Assembly: GCA_964596775.1 (NCBI GenBank)
Contig: CAZQVN010000033.1
Coordinates: forward strand, 1 to 40,556
Source of the DNA: CAZQVN01 sp964596775
Lineage (GTDB): Bacteria; Eisenbacteria; RBG-16-71-46; JABDJR01; JAWXBZ01
Reading direction: 5' to 3'
DNA length: 40,556 nt
The notes under the pieces are model-generated. The model was not told the origin of the DNA, searched no databases, and saw only the letters and a list, made by a program, of their open reading frames with translations. Below, in pieces: positions 6,798 through 15,582 of this stretch (positions are counted from its first letter, which is position 1; every line of letters starts with the position of its first letter). The position numbers and the translations under genes are program-made.

Positions 6798-7913
6798 TCA
6801 CCACCAGAGAATGTTCGCGTCCGTATTGCTCGGACACTGAAACGCGGAAAGTCCCTCGAGGTAACCGGTTTCGGAACCGGCCCCCTCACAGCGCAGATAG
6901 ATGTTCAGGTAGCCCTCCTCGCCGCGGCGGTCGGACCCGCCGAGGCTCGAAAGATCCGCCACGGACCGCTGGTAGGCCGTCGTGGTGGAGGTCGTCAGCA
7001 GCTCGGCGACCGAGGTCTTGGTGCCGATCGGAGCCTCGATCTCGAACTTGCAGCGGACGTTGTTGCCGCCCGTGGCCGTCCTGAGCCCGACCTGCAGCGC
7101 ACAGTAGTTCCCGGTCCACGGAGAAACCCGGACGCGGAGATCCGGCGTGGAGGGGAATGCCGTGGCCGTGGTCGAGATCACCCTGGTTTCCGATCGCCGG
7201 CACACGAGCAGTGTCTTCGGGATGTCGTCCAGGAGCCGGTTCAGCTCCGTGTCGGCCGTGCCGCTCTTGGCCTCCTGGCGGTGGATGAAGGCGGCCAGGT
7301 CGGGCTGTTCCGCGGCGAGTCTTTGCGAGAGGTCAAGCATATGCGAATTACTCAAGAGCTCCCGATTGACACCGCCATCGCTCGTCAAAAGCGGGTAATC
7401 GCCCGCACCGGCGTATTCATAGCAACCGCCCACCACAACATCCTTCACGAACTGGTCGAAGTTCGATCCGTTCTGGGTGTCCATGCTGAAAGTCAGGCGG
7501 ATCTCGTCGGGGTCCTGGTAGGCCGTATTGGCCCAAACCACAGCGTTACCAACTCTCCCGACGTTCCTTCTTCCCTGCGCGATGTGAAAGGCGTCCTGTT
7601 CGATCGCCAGGCCGCCCCTGGGGAAATTGGCGTTGTACTGAACCAGGGTGTCCGTCCCCTCGTTGTATTGCCAGGAGCTTTGCCCGGGGGTTCCGGACGC
7701 GATGGTGTTGTAACGGAAGCGCACCCAGTAGTAGGGACAGCGCGCGCCCTTCACCTGCAGGCGCAGGGTTTTTGTTCCCGTGACCTTCCGCCCCGGGACC
7801 GTGGCCCCGTAGACCATCTGGCCGCCCATGTACTTCTGCCACTGCCGGATGGAGGACACCTTGACGAGATGATCGCCCGAGGTCGGCCATTGAAGTTTGG
7901 ATTTGACGCTCAT
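6798..7913 (-). CDS. Putative tail-tip structural protein
   Basis: I chose the ATG at 7913, which overlaps the upstream stop, giving 371 aa; the frame is open further but in shadow sequence. Sequence features are beta-rich: TKTLRLQVKGARCPYYWVRF, DEIRLTFSMDTQNG, RVISTTATAFPSTPDLRV and a C-terminal RSVADLSSLGGSDR. There is also a helical middle (LDLSQRLAAEQPDLAAFIHR). It follows the distal tail genes in the usual siphovirus order and precedes smaller appendage genes. It may be a baseplate upper or receptor-binding component. I recognise no named family. Confidence 0.55.
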   Translation of the reverse strand: MSVKSKLQWPTSGDHLVKVSSIRQWQKYMGGQMVYGATVPGRKVTGTKTLRLQVKGARCPYYWVRFRYNTIASGTPGQSSWQYNEGTDTLVQYNANFPRGGLAIEQDAFHIAQGRRNVGRVGNAVVWANTAYQDPDEIRLTFSMDTQNGSNFDQFVKDVVVGGCYEYAGAGDYPLLTSDGGVNRELLSNSHMLDLSQRLAAEQPDLAAFIHRQEAKSGTADTELNRLLDDIPKTLLVCRRSETRVISTTATAFPSTPDLRVRVSPWTGNYCALQVGLRTATGGNNVRCKFEIEAPIGTKTSVAELLTTSTTTAYQRSVADLSSLGGSDRRGEEGYLNIYLRCEGAGSETGYLEGLSAFQCPSNTDANILWW

Positions 7914-9109
7914 CAGTAGAGCAGCTTTCCGTCGTCCAGCTTGTGGCCCGACTTGTTGAGGATCAGCCAGGGCTGGTCCTCGATCGCCGTGTCGAAGAGT
8001 CGCAGCTCGATCTTTCCTTCCATGATGCGCACCTGACGCTCGGTCACCTCCAGCGGCCGCGCGTCCCATCCGAGGCTCGGAAGCGTGAAATTGACCCGAT
8101 CCCCGACTTCCACGAGGTAGGTATCCGGGTGCAGCGCCAGCTCGCAGTCGTAGGATCCCAGCGGCTCCGTCTTGATCTCCAGCGCCCGATCTGCGGAGAG
8201 CTGCGCCGGCGAATCCTGATTGAAGGAGAGGTACAGATAGTCGTCGTCCGGGCGGCGACGATCGAACACTCCACCCGGCGTCTGAAATTCAATCGGCGAC
8301 AGCGCCGTTTCGACGGCCGCCGGGACCGGGTTTCCGTCGCCCCGGAACACCCTTGCGCTGTTTCGTACCGGCCGAAACTGTTCGGATCCGGCAAAGGACT
8401 GCAGATACGGGTCGCCCTCCGTGATCGTCAGTGACCCTGCCGCGGCGCTCGGTTCCACCGGTCGATACTCGATCTGGCCACTCCGGTTGACCCTCAGGTA
8501 GGCGTGGCCATGCCTCAGACACTCCGTGATGTGCCGCCACCAGTTGTCGCTCAGGAGCTTGTAGGACCGCATGATCTGACTGGCCCCGCTCTCGATGGTG
8601 GCGTTGTCGGTGAACGACGCGTAGTGGATATAGGCTGCCGGGATGCCGATGTATCCCGCCCCGAGAAACGTCAGGATGTTGGACGCCGGCGCACGGTCCG
8701 GCTGGACCTCGTCCACCTTGGGTTCCGGCACGGACGACAGCTTCAACTCGTCGATGATGTCCGAGACGAGCAGCTCCGCCGTCGTGCTCGGGACGCGCCA
8801 GAAGATCTCTTCCAGGAACCCCACGAACATTTCCGTTTCCGGAATCTCCGTCCCGTCGTCCAGGACCCAGCCGAGCAGGAGGCGTATCCGGGCCCCGGCG
8901 TAGTTCTCGCCGATGGATCCGGCAACGAGCGGCGAGAAGTAGCCGTCCGCGTTGTTCACGACGAGGGACGAGATCGTGAGGTCGGTGTCCAGCGTGATCG
9001 GGTTGATCGACTGCGAGAACGTCCCGCCCTGATTGAGCTGCAGCCGGTCCGTGATGTCCACGACCGACCCGTCCCCGAGCTGCATGTCCAGCTTCCAGCG
9101 CGCGATCAA
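7913..9109 (-). CDS. Putative tail hub / distal tail protein
   Basis: A TTG start at 9109 overlaps the preceding stop as TTGA and has aggggg upstream, giving 398 aa. Its N-terminal half reads as a hub-type beta domain: VVDITDRLQLNQGGTFSQSI, DLTISSLVVNNADGYFSP, GARIRLLLGW, EMFVGFLEEIFW. The strand-turn pattern N-x-D-G-x-F-S-P followed by R-L-L-x-G-W and F-x-G-x-[IL] occurs in phage tail hub and baseplate proteins. The C-terminal part ends in a beta domain with YLVEVGDRVNFTLP. Position after the distal tail gene agrees. A catalytic domain is not evident. Confidence 0.6.
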   Translation of the reverse strand: MIARWKLDMQLGDGSVVDITDRLQLNQGGTFSQSINPITLDTDLTISSLVVNNADGYFSPLVAGSIGENYAGARIRLLLGWVLDDGTEIPETEMFVGFLEEIFWRVPSTTAELLVSDIIDELKLSSVPEPKVDEVQPDRAPASNILTFLGAGYIGIPAAYIHYASFTDNATIESGASQIMRSYKLLSDNWWRHITECLRHGHAYLRVNRSGQIEYRPVEPSAAAGSLTITEGDPYLQSFAGSEQFRPVRNSARVFRGDGNPVPAAVETALSPIEFQTPGGVFDRRRPDDDYLYLSFNQDSPAQLSADRALEIKTEPLGSYDCELALHPDTYLVEVGDRVNFTLPSLGWDARPLEVTERQVRIMEGKIELRLFDTAIEDQPWLILNKSGHKLDDGKLLY

Positions 9110-10863
9110 TAGGCCCCCTGGTGCCGCTGTGAAACCTCCTCGAGGAGCAGGAAACCCTTGTAGAGATCCACCTGGTTCGAGAACGGCTCGAGGCTTGGCG
9201 ACGGGGCGAAAAACCGCCCCTCGACCATCTGGAGGAACGGGATGGTGCCGGAGTGGGAATGGAGGTCGTAGTCCGCCTTCACCTCGGCCGCGGTCCAGGC
9301 CCTCGTGTCCAGCCGGAACCGGTCCATCGGTCCCTGCAGGGAGCCCTGACCGTTCGCCTGGTCGAGACCGTAGTCCCCGCCCACATAGAAATAGTCGTCG
9401 GCGTTGGCGTTGGACAGGAGCGGGCCCTGCCGCTCTCCGTTGTTCGAGGAGCTCTTCAGCACGCCGTTCACGTAGAAGTTGTTTCTGACCCGGAGATCCG
9501 AGCCGCAGTCCCGGACGAGAACGACCTGCGCCCAGGCCCCCTCGGCGATCCCGGCCAGGGCGTCCGTCGAGATCGTCGTCGTACCGGCGACATCCTCGAG
9601 CTGGAGATCGTCGCCACGATAGCTCAGGCTGAAGCGCTTGTCCGCGTTGTTGTCCGGCCTGTAGAACAGCAGGGGCTTCGCGATGTCCGTGTTGTGGAAG
9701 CGGATATAGGCCGCGAATGTGAAGACCGGCCAGTCGATCGGCTGGACGATCCTGATCGCATCGTTCACGGCCGGAGACTGCGCCGCGGCGTAATCCATGA
9801 GGGAGCACCTGTAGTCCGCCTTGACGATCTGGACGTGCGCGATCTCGAGGTTCAGGGCATGCTTTCCGGCCACGTCCCCGGAGTGGATCCGGACGACCCC
9901 GCTCGTCGCGGCCGGAACGAACTCGAGGGAATACCAGCGCCAGTCCCCGTCCGCCACGAAGTCCACCATGTCCTCATCCGACGCATCGTGCCAGAGCAGG
10001 GTGCCGCGGCCGGCGCCGCGCATGAGAACCGAGAGCTGATACCTGTCGCCTATCGTCAGGCCCGTCTGGTTCACTCCGTCCAGATAGGTTCCGCTCGGGT
10101 AGGTGGCCGTTCCGGTCTGCGCGGCGATCGACGCGTGGTCGATGAACGCCGCGGGATTGTGTCCCAGGGGATGCGGTGTGCGGGATCCGGTGAAGAGATA
10201 GGTCCCGCCAGGCTGAACGCTGTTCCACCACGACCCGCTGGCCTTATTGGCCAGGTTCACGATGCCGCCGCGCTCGAAGAGGTACGCGGATCCGATCATG
10301 CCGGGCACGAGCTTGGGAATCGTCCTCCCCCTGGAATCCGTGAGCCCCCCCACCAGCGCATTGGCCCCTGCCGTCGGATGCTCCCACCAGTCCCCTGTTT
10401 CTGGGCTCGAAACGTGGGAGTCGCGCCGGCGGATCTGGGAGTTGGAACAGGGCCCCACCTGCAGGATCCCGCCCAGCCTCTGGTCGAGGCCGGCGAAGGT
10501 GGACATGGCCTGGGTGTATTCGTCGTACCAGGCTCCGAGGGCCCAGGGACGGCCGCTCCTGAGCATGGAATGGATCGACCTGGTCTCGGCCGGAGAAAGG
10601 CAGGCGAGATCGACCCGGACCGTCACCTTGGGGCGCCCGAGACTCAGGTGCTGCGCCAGTCCGGAGACTCCAGGCAGGTCGATCACGTTCCGCGTGGGCT
10701 GGACGATGGAAAACCGGTTTCGACCCAGCGTAACGCCTTCCTGTTCGCCGAAGGCCGGCCCGTGGAGCGACGACTGGACGCCGACCTTCCTTGCTACGAG
10801 TCGTCCGTCCGCAGTCTCGATGGGGGCCAGCTGGCAACGCAGATAGAGATCAGGATCGGTCAT
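9106..10863 (-). CDS. Distal tail protein with LamG/concanavalin-like domain
   Basis: The 585-aa protein follows the tape measure, in the place of a distal tail protein. Its first 120 residues resemble a tail-tube-like domain (TVRVDLACLSPAETRSIH). The middle contains a carbohydrate-binding-like beta domain (GDRYQLSVLMRGAGRGTLLW, WRWYSLEFVPA). Residues about 385-530 look like a LamG/concanavalin lectin sandwich, with FTFAAYIRF, KRFSLSYRGDD, WAQVVLVRDCG, NFYVNGVLKS, YFYVGGDYG and MDRFRLDTRAWTAAEV. Such lectin domains often bind surface glycans, so initial host adhesion is a reasonable inference. Confidence 0.65.
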   Translation of the reverse strand: MTDPDLYLRCQLAPIETADGRLVARKVGVQSSLHGPAFGEQEGVTLGRNRFSIVQPTRNVIDLPGVSGLAQHLSLGRPKVTVRVDLACLSPAETRSIHSMLRSGRPWALGAWYDEYTQAMSTFAGLDQRLGGILQVGPCSNSQIRRRDSHVSSPETGDWWEHPTAGANALVGGLTDSRGRTIPKLVPGMIGSAYLFERGGIVNLANKASGSWWNSVQPGGTYLFTGSRTPHPLGHNPAAFIDHASIAAQTGTATYPSGTYLDGVNQTGLTIGDRYQLSVLMRGAGRGTLLWHDASDEDMVDFVADGDWRWYSLEFVPAATSGVVRIHSGDVAGKHALNLEIAHVQIVKADYRCSLMDYAAAQSPAVNDAIRIVQPIDWPVFTFAAYIRFHNTDIAKPLLFYRPDNNADKRFSLSYRGDDLQLEDVAGTTTISTDALAGIAEGAWAQVVLVRDCGSDLRVRNNFYVNGVLKSSSNNGERQGPLLSNANADDYFYVGGDYGLDQANGQGSLQGPMDRFRLDTRAWTAAEVKADYDLHSHSGTIPFLQMVEGRFFAPSPSLEPFSNQVDLYKGFLLLEEVSQRHQGAY

Positions 10864-12605
10864 GCGAAGCTCCCGAGCAGCCTGCTCTGGTTCCTGGTCA
10901 CGAGTTTCGCAACCTCACGGAGGCCGCCCTGCGTGGAAACGAAGATTCCGGGAGCCATAACCACGGTCTGGTTGAAGACCGGCGCCGGGGCTCCGTCAAG
11001 GCTTCCCCGCGGTCCGGGGCTGCTCTCGCCGCCGGAAAGGCCGTTCGACATCCTGCGGACCTGTTCCCTGTTGAGGATGTACTCGCCCTCGTGGACGATG
11101 GCCGGGCCCGTCCGCGGCACAAAACCTCCGGACTCGAATTTCGGAAGAAACGAAGAGAGCGTCTTCAGGAATCCGGCGCCGGGAATGAGGCTGGACAGTC
11201 CGGACACCAGGGATCCGAACGACAGCTTGGCCAGCAGGGATCCGAAGCTGGCAGCCACCTCGGCGAACATGCCCTTCAGGAAGTCGCCGAGGGAGGCAAA
11301 ATCCTGCTTCGCGCCACGGATCGCCGCCGAGATGGACGAGCCGAGCGCAACGCCGACCCCCTCCGCGGCCTGGATGCCGGCGCGCCCGAACTCGGTGATG
11401 TCTTTCGTCGCCTCGAGGGGGAAGTCCTCGTTGACGCCGGCGGCCGAGAGGAACCCGGCATCGGCCGCGCTCCGGGCCCGCTCCCGATTCCTGCGGAAGT
11501 TCGGATCCGGCCTGGCCTCGACGTCCCCCTTCCCTTCGACCGACAGGCGCGCGCGGACTACCTCCTCGAGCGGTCTCCTGGCGATCAGCGCGGCCTCGCG
11601 CGCATCCAGGAGTTGCTGCTTCAGCTTCTCGAGTTCCAGCGGTGCCTTGATCTTGTCGATGGCCTCCCTGAGGAGATCGACTTCCGTCTTGGCATTCTTG
11701 GCTTCCCGCGCAGCCTCCTTCTGTGCAAGGGTCCGCTGCTTGAGCAGTTCGTTGAACTGGCGCAGTCCCTCCGCGTTCGTGAGGTCTAGCGCACCGCCAC
11801 CGAGCGCACGGAAGCCAGGGAGGTTTTGCGGGGTGGTATCGTTCGGGGTCCCGACAATGGCCCGGGCTCCGGCGAGCCCGGGCAGGGCACCGGCCAGTAC
11901 TCCTTTGAGAAACGGGTGATCTTCGATGAACTGGTTGGCTTCCTGCATTCCCTGAAGGATCTTGGTGAATCCATCGGATGCAACACCTGAAAGAACAGAA
12001 CCGAAGAGTTTCCATCGGGACGTCACGGCACCGACCTGTATATCGTTCTCAGCGATTTTCCGGTTGATGTCGTCGACCATGGAAGACACCGGAGCAAGTT
12101 CGCGACGGAGATCCGCGGACGCGCTCAGTGCCGCCGCCTGAGATCTTTCAAAGTTCAGATATGCGTCTGAGGTCTTCTCGATGACGTCTTGCAGCGCCGC
12201 AACGGCTTTCTGTGTTGCCTGGACCGCAACCAACCCCGATCCGAGTCCGAGTGCGGCTGTCCCTGCCTTCGCAAGATTTCCGGGATCGAACTGCTTGCCG
12301 AGGAACCCTCCGATTCCGGATCCCGACGCGGCCTTTTTCCCGGCCTCCTCTGTCGATCGACCCAGCCGGTTCGTGGTCCGGATCAGGGACTCCGCGTCCC
12401 GATCGATCTGTTTGATCTTTCGATCGTAGTAGTCCCAGTCGATCGAGGAACGCTTTGCGGCTGCCCCGGAAGCGTCCGTGGCGGTGGTGCTCCGATTCAG
12501 GGTGTTGATGACCTTGGAGAGATCCTGGTCCACGGACGCCAGAACCCCCTTCAGTTCGTCCCTTCCCCTGAGAACCACCTCAATGACACGTCTCTGGTCT
12601 GGCAT
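10860..12605 (-). CDS. Tail tape measure protein
   Basis: At 581 aa this is a short tape measure. At about 1.5 angstrom per residue the tail would be roughly 85-90 nm. It has an N-terminal helical region and a glycine-rich hydrophobic stretch (LAKAGTAALGLGSGLVAVQA). Long coiled-coil parts follow (LKQRTLAQKEAAREAKNAKT). A C-terminal hydrophobic region (FGSLLAKLSFGSLVSGLSSL) precedes FESGGFVPRTGPAIVHEGEY, a motif I know from the C-terminus of many tape measures. It overlaps the distal tail gene and follows the two tail chaperone frames. The protein fixes tail length and passes into the host at infection. Confidence 0.9.
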   Translation of the reverse strand: MPDQRRVIEVVLRGRDELKGVLASVDQDLSKVINTLNRSTTATDASGAAAKRSSIDWDYYDRKIKQIDRDAESLIRTTNRLGRSTEEAGKKAASGSGIGGFLGKQFDPGNLAKAGTAALGLGSGLVAVQATQKAVAALQDVIEKTSDAYLNFERSQAAALSASADLRRELAPVSSMVDDINRKIAENDIQVGAVTSRWKLFGSVLSGVASDGFTKILQGMQEANQFIEDHPFLKGVLAGALPGLAGARAIVGTPNDTTPQNLPGFRALGGGALDLTNAEGLRQFNELLKQRTLAQKEAAREAKNAKTEVDLLREAIDKIKAPLELEKLKQQLLDAREAALIARRPLEEVVRARLSVEGKGDVEARPDPNFRRNRERARSAADAGFLSAAGVNEDFPLEATKDITEFGRAGIQAAEGVGVALGSSISAAIRGAKQDFASLGDFLKGMFAEVAASFGSLLAKLSFGSLVSGLSSLIPGAGFLKTLSSFLPKFESGGFVPRTGPAIVHEGEYILNREQVRRMSNGLSGGESSPGPRGSLDGAPAPVFNQTVVMAPGIFVSTQGGLREVAKLVTRNQSRLLGSFA

Positions 12606-12610
12606 CCCTG

Positions 12611-12874
12611 TTACCTCCCTGACGCCCGCTGGCCGAGCGCCACGATCGCGGCAAAGCCCTTTCCGTCGTCCGCTACGCTCTCGAACTCACGGTCCGAGAT
12701 CTCAATCGCCCTGGTCACGCATGTCATGAACAGGTTGTAGCGGTTCACCGATCCTTCGAGGATCTGCACCGGGTCCATGCGGAACATCCGGCATCCCTCG
12801 AGGAACAGTTCCCCCTCATCCGTTTTCAGGAAAGGAACCGACGGCTGCCGCCGTCTTCTGTGCCTCCTTGCCAC
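12611..12874 (-). CDS. Tail assembly chaperone, second frame (gpT-like)
   Basis: This 87-aa frame overlaps the end of the first chaperone frame by about 59 nt and lies directly before the tape measure, the classical position of the G/GT pair. It contains FLKTDEGELFLEGCRMFRMD and RAIEISDREFESVADDGKGF. The only in-frame start is a GTG at 12874 with no site before it, and its first codons are arginine-rich. So it is probably translated as a frameshift extension of the upstream frame rather than alone. The shift needed is +1 (or -2), not the usual -1. Confidence 0.6.
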   Translation of the reverse strand: MARRHRRRRQPSVPFLKTDEGELFLEGCRMFRMDPVQILEGSVNRYNLFMTCVTRAIEISDREFESVADDGKGFAAIVALGQRASGR

Positions 12875-13202
12875 TTGTGATCGCCTCGTAAAGGAACGTG
12901 GCGTCGTCGCCCATGTCCTCGAAGGTCGTCCAGTCCCCGCTCTCGCGCAGTTCCTTCCTGAGGTCCCTGGGGTGCCCCTCGAACACGGCGGGATGCATGA
13001 CGAACCGCACGAGGACTTTCCGGATGAGCTCGATGGCTCCGCCGGCCTGTTCTTCGCTCACTTCTTCCGCGTTGTCGGACTCCGCCTTTGCCACCTTGAC
13101 GAGGGCGGAAAGGCCTGCGTCCGCCATGGTGAGCGGGCAGGCCTTGAGGATCTCGTATTCCGTGCCGCTGGGAGCGGTGACGGTGATTCTGTTATTCGGC
13201 AC
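12816..13202 (-). CDS. Tail assembly chaperone, first frame (gpG-like)
   Basis: The GTG at 13202 with ggagaa upstream gives 128 aa. The product is acidic, has a small N-terminal beta segment (NRITVTAPSGTEYEILKA), then a helical body (LVKVAKAESDNAEEVSEEQA and GGAIELIRKVLVRFVMHPAV). It sits between the major tail region and the tape measure. Gene order, size and the overlapping second frame are what identify it; the sequence itself is poorly conserved among phages. The protein would coat the tape measure during tail assembly. Confidence 0.65.
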   Translation of the reverse strand: MPNNRITVTAPSGTEYEILKACPLTMADAGLSALVKVAKAESDNAEEVSEEQAGGAIELIRKVLVRFVMHPAVFEGHPRDLRKELRESGDWTTFEDMGDDATFLYEAITSGKEAQKTAAAVGSFPENG

Positions 13203-13419
13203 TCGGTTCTCCTTCTGTTTCCGGGGGTTCCTCCACGGCCGCCGTCACAGCCGTGGCTTCTTCCGCCATCGGGATTTCGACGAATCCCGGCTTGGCCAGG
13301 GTGTCCGTGATCGATTCGAGCCACCGGTCCTTTTCGGAGCCATCCGGTGTCGCGAGGAAGGCCTTCAGCCTGCCGATGAGGCAGCAGACCGCCGTGTCCG
13401 TTCTTCCGTGCCAGTCCAT
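13192..13419 (-). CDS. Small protein between major tail and chaperone genes
   Basis: The ATG at 13419 has a perfect ggaggaaac leader and gives 75 aa. An upstream in-frame extension lies in the shadow of the major tail protein. The product begins MDWHGRTDTAVCCLIGRLKA, has a helical core and an acidic tail (EEATAVTAAVEEPPETEGEP). Its stop overlaps the next start by 11 nt. Function is unknown; its place suggests a tail assembly accessory. Confidence 0.6.
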   Translation of the reverse strand: MDWHGRTDTAVCCLIGRLKAFLATPDGSEKDRWLESITDTLAKPGFVEIPMAEEATAVTAAVEEPPETEGEPSAE

Positions 13420-13444
13420 GTTTCCTCCACAGCACATTCGAGAC

Positions 13445-14506
13445 TCAGGTCGTCGTGGCGATGATTCCGTTCGTCGAGACGAGGGTGCAGGGCGGCGTCG
13501 TGCCGTCCGGCGATTCGCAGACGAACGGAAGGTTGTCCTCGATCGGCCCCGGGCCCGGGACTTCGGGCGGCGCCTCCAGCCAGCGGACGTACTTCGCTTC
13601 GAGCACCCACTTGTAGTACAGGGTCCCGCTCGTGGCATCGATGATCTGGTTGGATTCGTACGTCCACCGGAACGCCTTCTGGATCCCCTGGATGAACGGG
13701 AGGATGAACGAGTCGTCCAGGAACTCCTTGCGGATGTTTCCGGTGAAGTTCATGAACGGCTCCCCGTTCGGGATCGGCTCCGCGAGCCTTGCCGACCCCA
13801 TGTTCCCCCGGCTGTCCAGGTGAGGCTTGTCGATCGTGAAGTCACCGTCGATCATTCCGACCGTCGAGTACCCCGTCCCGCCGGCCGTTCCCACCTCGAA
13901 CTTGAACCCCTTCCCGCCCCCCTCGATCGGGTTGATGCAGGGGATCGCGTTGGTCCCGGACGAAGGTGTTTCCTCCAGAAACGTCGGGGAGGCGGGAACC
14001 GGCGACACGGGAGGGTCGATCGTGTGATCGAGCCCGAGCATCTGGAGGACCATCTCCAGCGGATCGTTCCGGCGGAAGTTGAACCGCATCTGGGTGATCT
14101 TCTGGCCCGGGTACTTCATGGCCAGGATGTCCGGGTACGAGTGCAGCGTGCCGCCCACCACCTGCGCGATCTTCGGGGAGAAGGTGTGGATCCCGACCTT
14201 TTCGTCGGTTCCGCCACCGTTCACGTAGGAATCCGAGGCGGCTCCGAACATGTGGAGGTAGTACCGGTCGAACCCCTGATACGACATGTCGAAGGCGACC
14301 TCGCCGGAGGACCGCTTCTGGTGAATGCGGACGCAGCTTGCCCACGGCACGCCGAAGTTCCGGTTGCCCGAGGTCGGCGTCGAACGGTTCTTGACCGTAT
14401 TCCTCTTGCAGCGGTTGTACCCTCCGCTGGCCGGATCGACCGGCGTTCCGTAAACGGACTCGGTCGTGAACGCCATGAACGTCTTGGACGAAAGCGCCTG
14501 TGCCAT
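13445..14506 (-). CDS. Major tail (tube) protein
   Basis: The 353-aa product follows the tail terminator and precedes the chaperones, the standard position of the tube protein. Typical features are the start ALSSKTFMAFTTESVYGTPV and GEVAFDMSYQGFDRYYLHMF in the first third. The body GMIDGDFTIDKPHLDSRGNM is a beta domain, and a later part has PFMNFTGNIRKEFLDDSFIL. The open start (function/insert-type phrase 'A-x-x-x-E-x-x-Y-G-T-P-V') is widespread in siphovirus tube proteins. It would polymerise around the tape measure. Confidence is high from gene order and sequence together. Confidence 0.85.
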   Translation of the reverse strand: MAQALSSKTFMAFTTESVYGTPVDPASGGYNRCKRNTVKNRSTPTSGNRNFGVPWASCVRIHQKRSSGEVAFDMSYQGFDRYYLHMFGAASDSYVNGGGTDEKVGIHTFSPKIAQVVGGTLHSYPDILAMKYPGQKITQMRFNFRRNDPLEMVLQMLGLDHTIDPPVSPVPASPTFLEETPSSGTNAIPCINPIEGGGKGFKFEVGTAGGTGYSTVGMIDGDFTIDKPHLDSRGNMGSARLAEPIPNGEPFMNFTGNIRKEFLDDSFILPFIQGIQKAFRWTYESNQIIDATSGTLYYKWVLEAKYVRWLEAPPEVPGPGPIEDNLPFVCESPDGTTPPCTLVSTNGIIATTT

Positions 14507-14524
14507 TTTCCCCTCTCCTGTGAA

Positions 14525-15004
14525 TCAGGCCCCGAGCGTGCCCGAGACCGTGTACGTCAACCGGTGTTCCTGGAACGCAAATCGAGCCAGAGGGTCAAGC
14601 GTCACCTCGCACCCGTACCCCGTCAGCGAACCGCATGACAGCACCTCGACGTTGTCTTCCAGCGTTTTCTGGACGTCGGCGATGCAAAGCTCCATGAGGT
14701 CGAAGGCGCTCTGCCCCGGATATCTCAGCTCGTCTGGACGCTGCACCGCCCAGATCACGACATCGATCTGCTCCTTCTTCTTGCCGAAGTTCACGTCGGC
14801 AGGGATCACCCGGCGGGAATCGCCGCCGACCACGCACAGCCACGGCGTCTCGTCCGGGCTGATCTGCTCGAAGTTCTTCAGGTTCGGCTTGAGCCCCTGG
14901 CCGAGCACGTTCGTCGACCATTCCGTGGGTGTGCCGTCGATGAGCAGCAGCGCCGCCTTCACCGCGTTGATCGCCTGGAGCCGGAGCATGATGGGCCGGC
15001 TCAC
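14525..15004 (-). CDS. Tail terminator / minor tail protein
   Basis: The GTG at 15004 overlaps the upstream stop as GTGA. The 159-aa product has an N-terminal helix (LRLQAINAVKAALLLIDG), then PWLCVVGGDSRRVI, QIDVVIWAVQRPD, FDLMELCIADVQKTLED and a final strand pair (FAFQEHRLTYTVSG). This helix-strand-helix-strand order with a V-x-V-W strand is like tail-terminator proteins that cap the tail at the head-proximal end. It lies between a gp10-like completion protein and the tube protein, as expected. Confidence 0.65.
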   Translation of the reverse strand: MSRPIMLRLQAINAVKAALLLIDGTPTEWSTNVLGQGLKPNLKNFEQISPDETPWLCVVGGDSRRVIPADVNFGKKKEQIDVVIWAVQRPDELRYPGQSAFDLMELCIADVQKTLEDNVEVLSCGSLTGYGCEVTLDPLARFAFQEHRLTYTVSGTLGA

Positions 15005-15582
15005 TGGATCCCCCCGATCAGCGCATCGATCGCGCGGTCGAAAATCCGGTCCATCTCCGGCCGGGAATCCTCAATCGCGTTCGTGACGTACCTCCTGGCC
15101 GGAATGTCCACGGAGGTCTTCAGGGCGTAGAGCAGCTCAAGGTTCTTTCCCGCGGCCCTGGCAATGAACAGGTCTCCGGTCTTCGACTTGAGCACGAAGG
15201 CCTCGGGGAAATCGGAGGCCCGACGCCGGTCCGCGGACTTCGAAATGGGAACGGTCAGGAACCGCGCGCTCACGGGGCGGATCGTGCCGCCCTCTTCGTG
15301 GATCGCCGCATACTTGAGCTCCGATCCCAGGGTGATCTGCGGATCGCCGCCCACGTAAGTCGTGGTGCCCTTCTGCCAGGATCGGGCGAGGTTTCCCCGG
15401 GTCTTGTGGACCCCCCGGTCCTTGCCGACCGTCTTCCCGGTGGCGTGGTGGCGGATCTCTTCCTGGATCACCACGGCACTCGCCTCGAGGGCTCGCCCGA
15501 GCACGGCCGGGGCATCCTTGAGCCTGGCGAGGGACGCGCGCGGGTCCCTGGAACCCTCGAGGGTGATGGACAGACGGAGCAT
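15001..15582 (-). CDS. HK97 gp10-like tail completion protein
   Basis: The ATG at 15582 overlaps the connector stop and gives 193 aa. It shows the pattern of gp10/virion-morphogenesis proteins: a helical start with AVLGRALEASAVVIQEEIRH, a loop with HKTRGNLARSWQ, a strand region LGSELKYAAIHEEGGTIRPV, and a terminal helix with ARRYVTNAIEDSRPEMDRIF. The 'YAxIHEEGGTI' strand and 'PARRY' near the end are common hallmarks. It would join the head-tail interface during tail attachment. Neighbours (connector upstream, terminator downstream) support this. Confidence 0.8.
   Translation of the reverse strand: MLRLSITLEGSRDPRASLARLKDAPAVLGRALEASAVVIQEEIRHHATGKTVGKDRGVHKTRGNLARSWQKGTTTYVGGDPQITLGSELKYAAIHEEGGTIRPVSARFLTVPISKSADRRRASDFPEAFVLKSKTGDLFIARAAGKNLELLYALKTSVDIPARRYVTNAIEDSRPEMDRIFDRAIDALIGGIQ

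Noticed and set aside
9253..11919. 888-codon open frame on the plus strand
   Set aside because: It is antisense to the distal tail and tape measure genes, which have clear family features. Long antisense frames are expected in GC-rich DNA.
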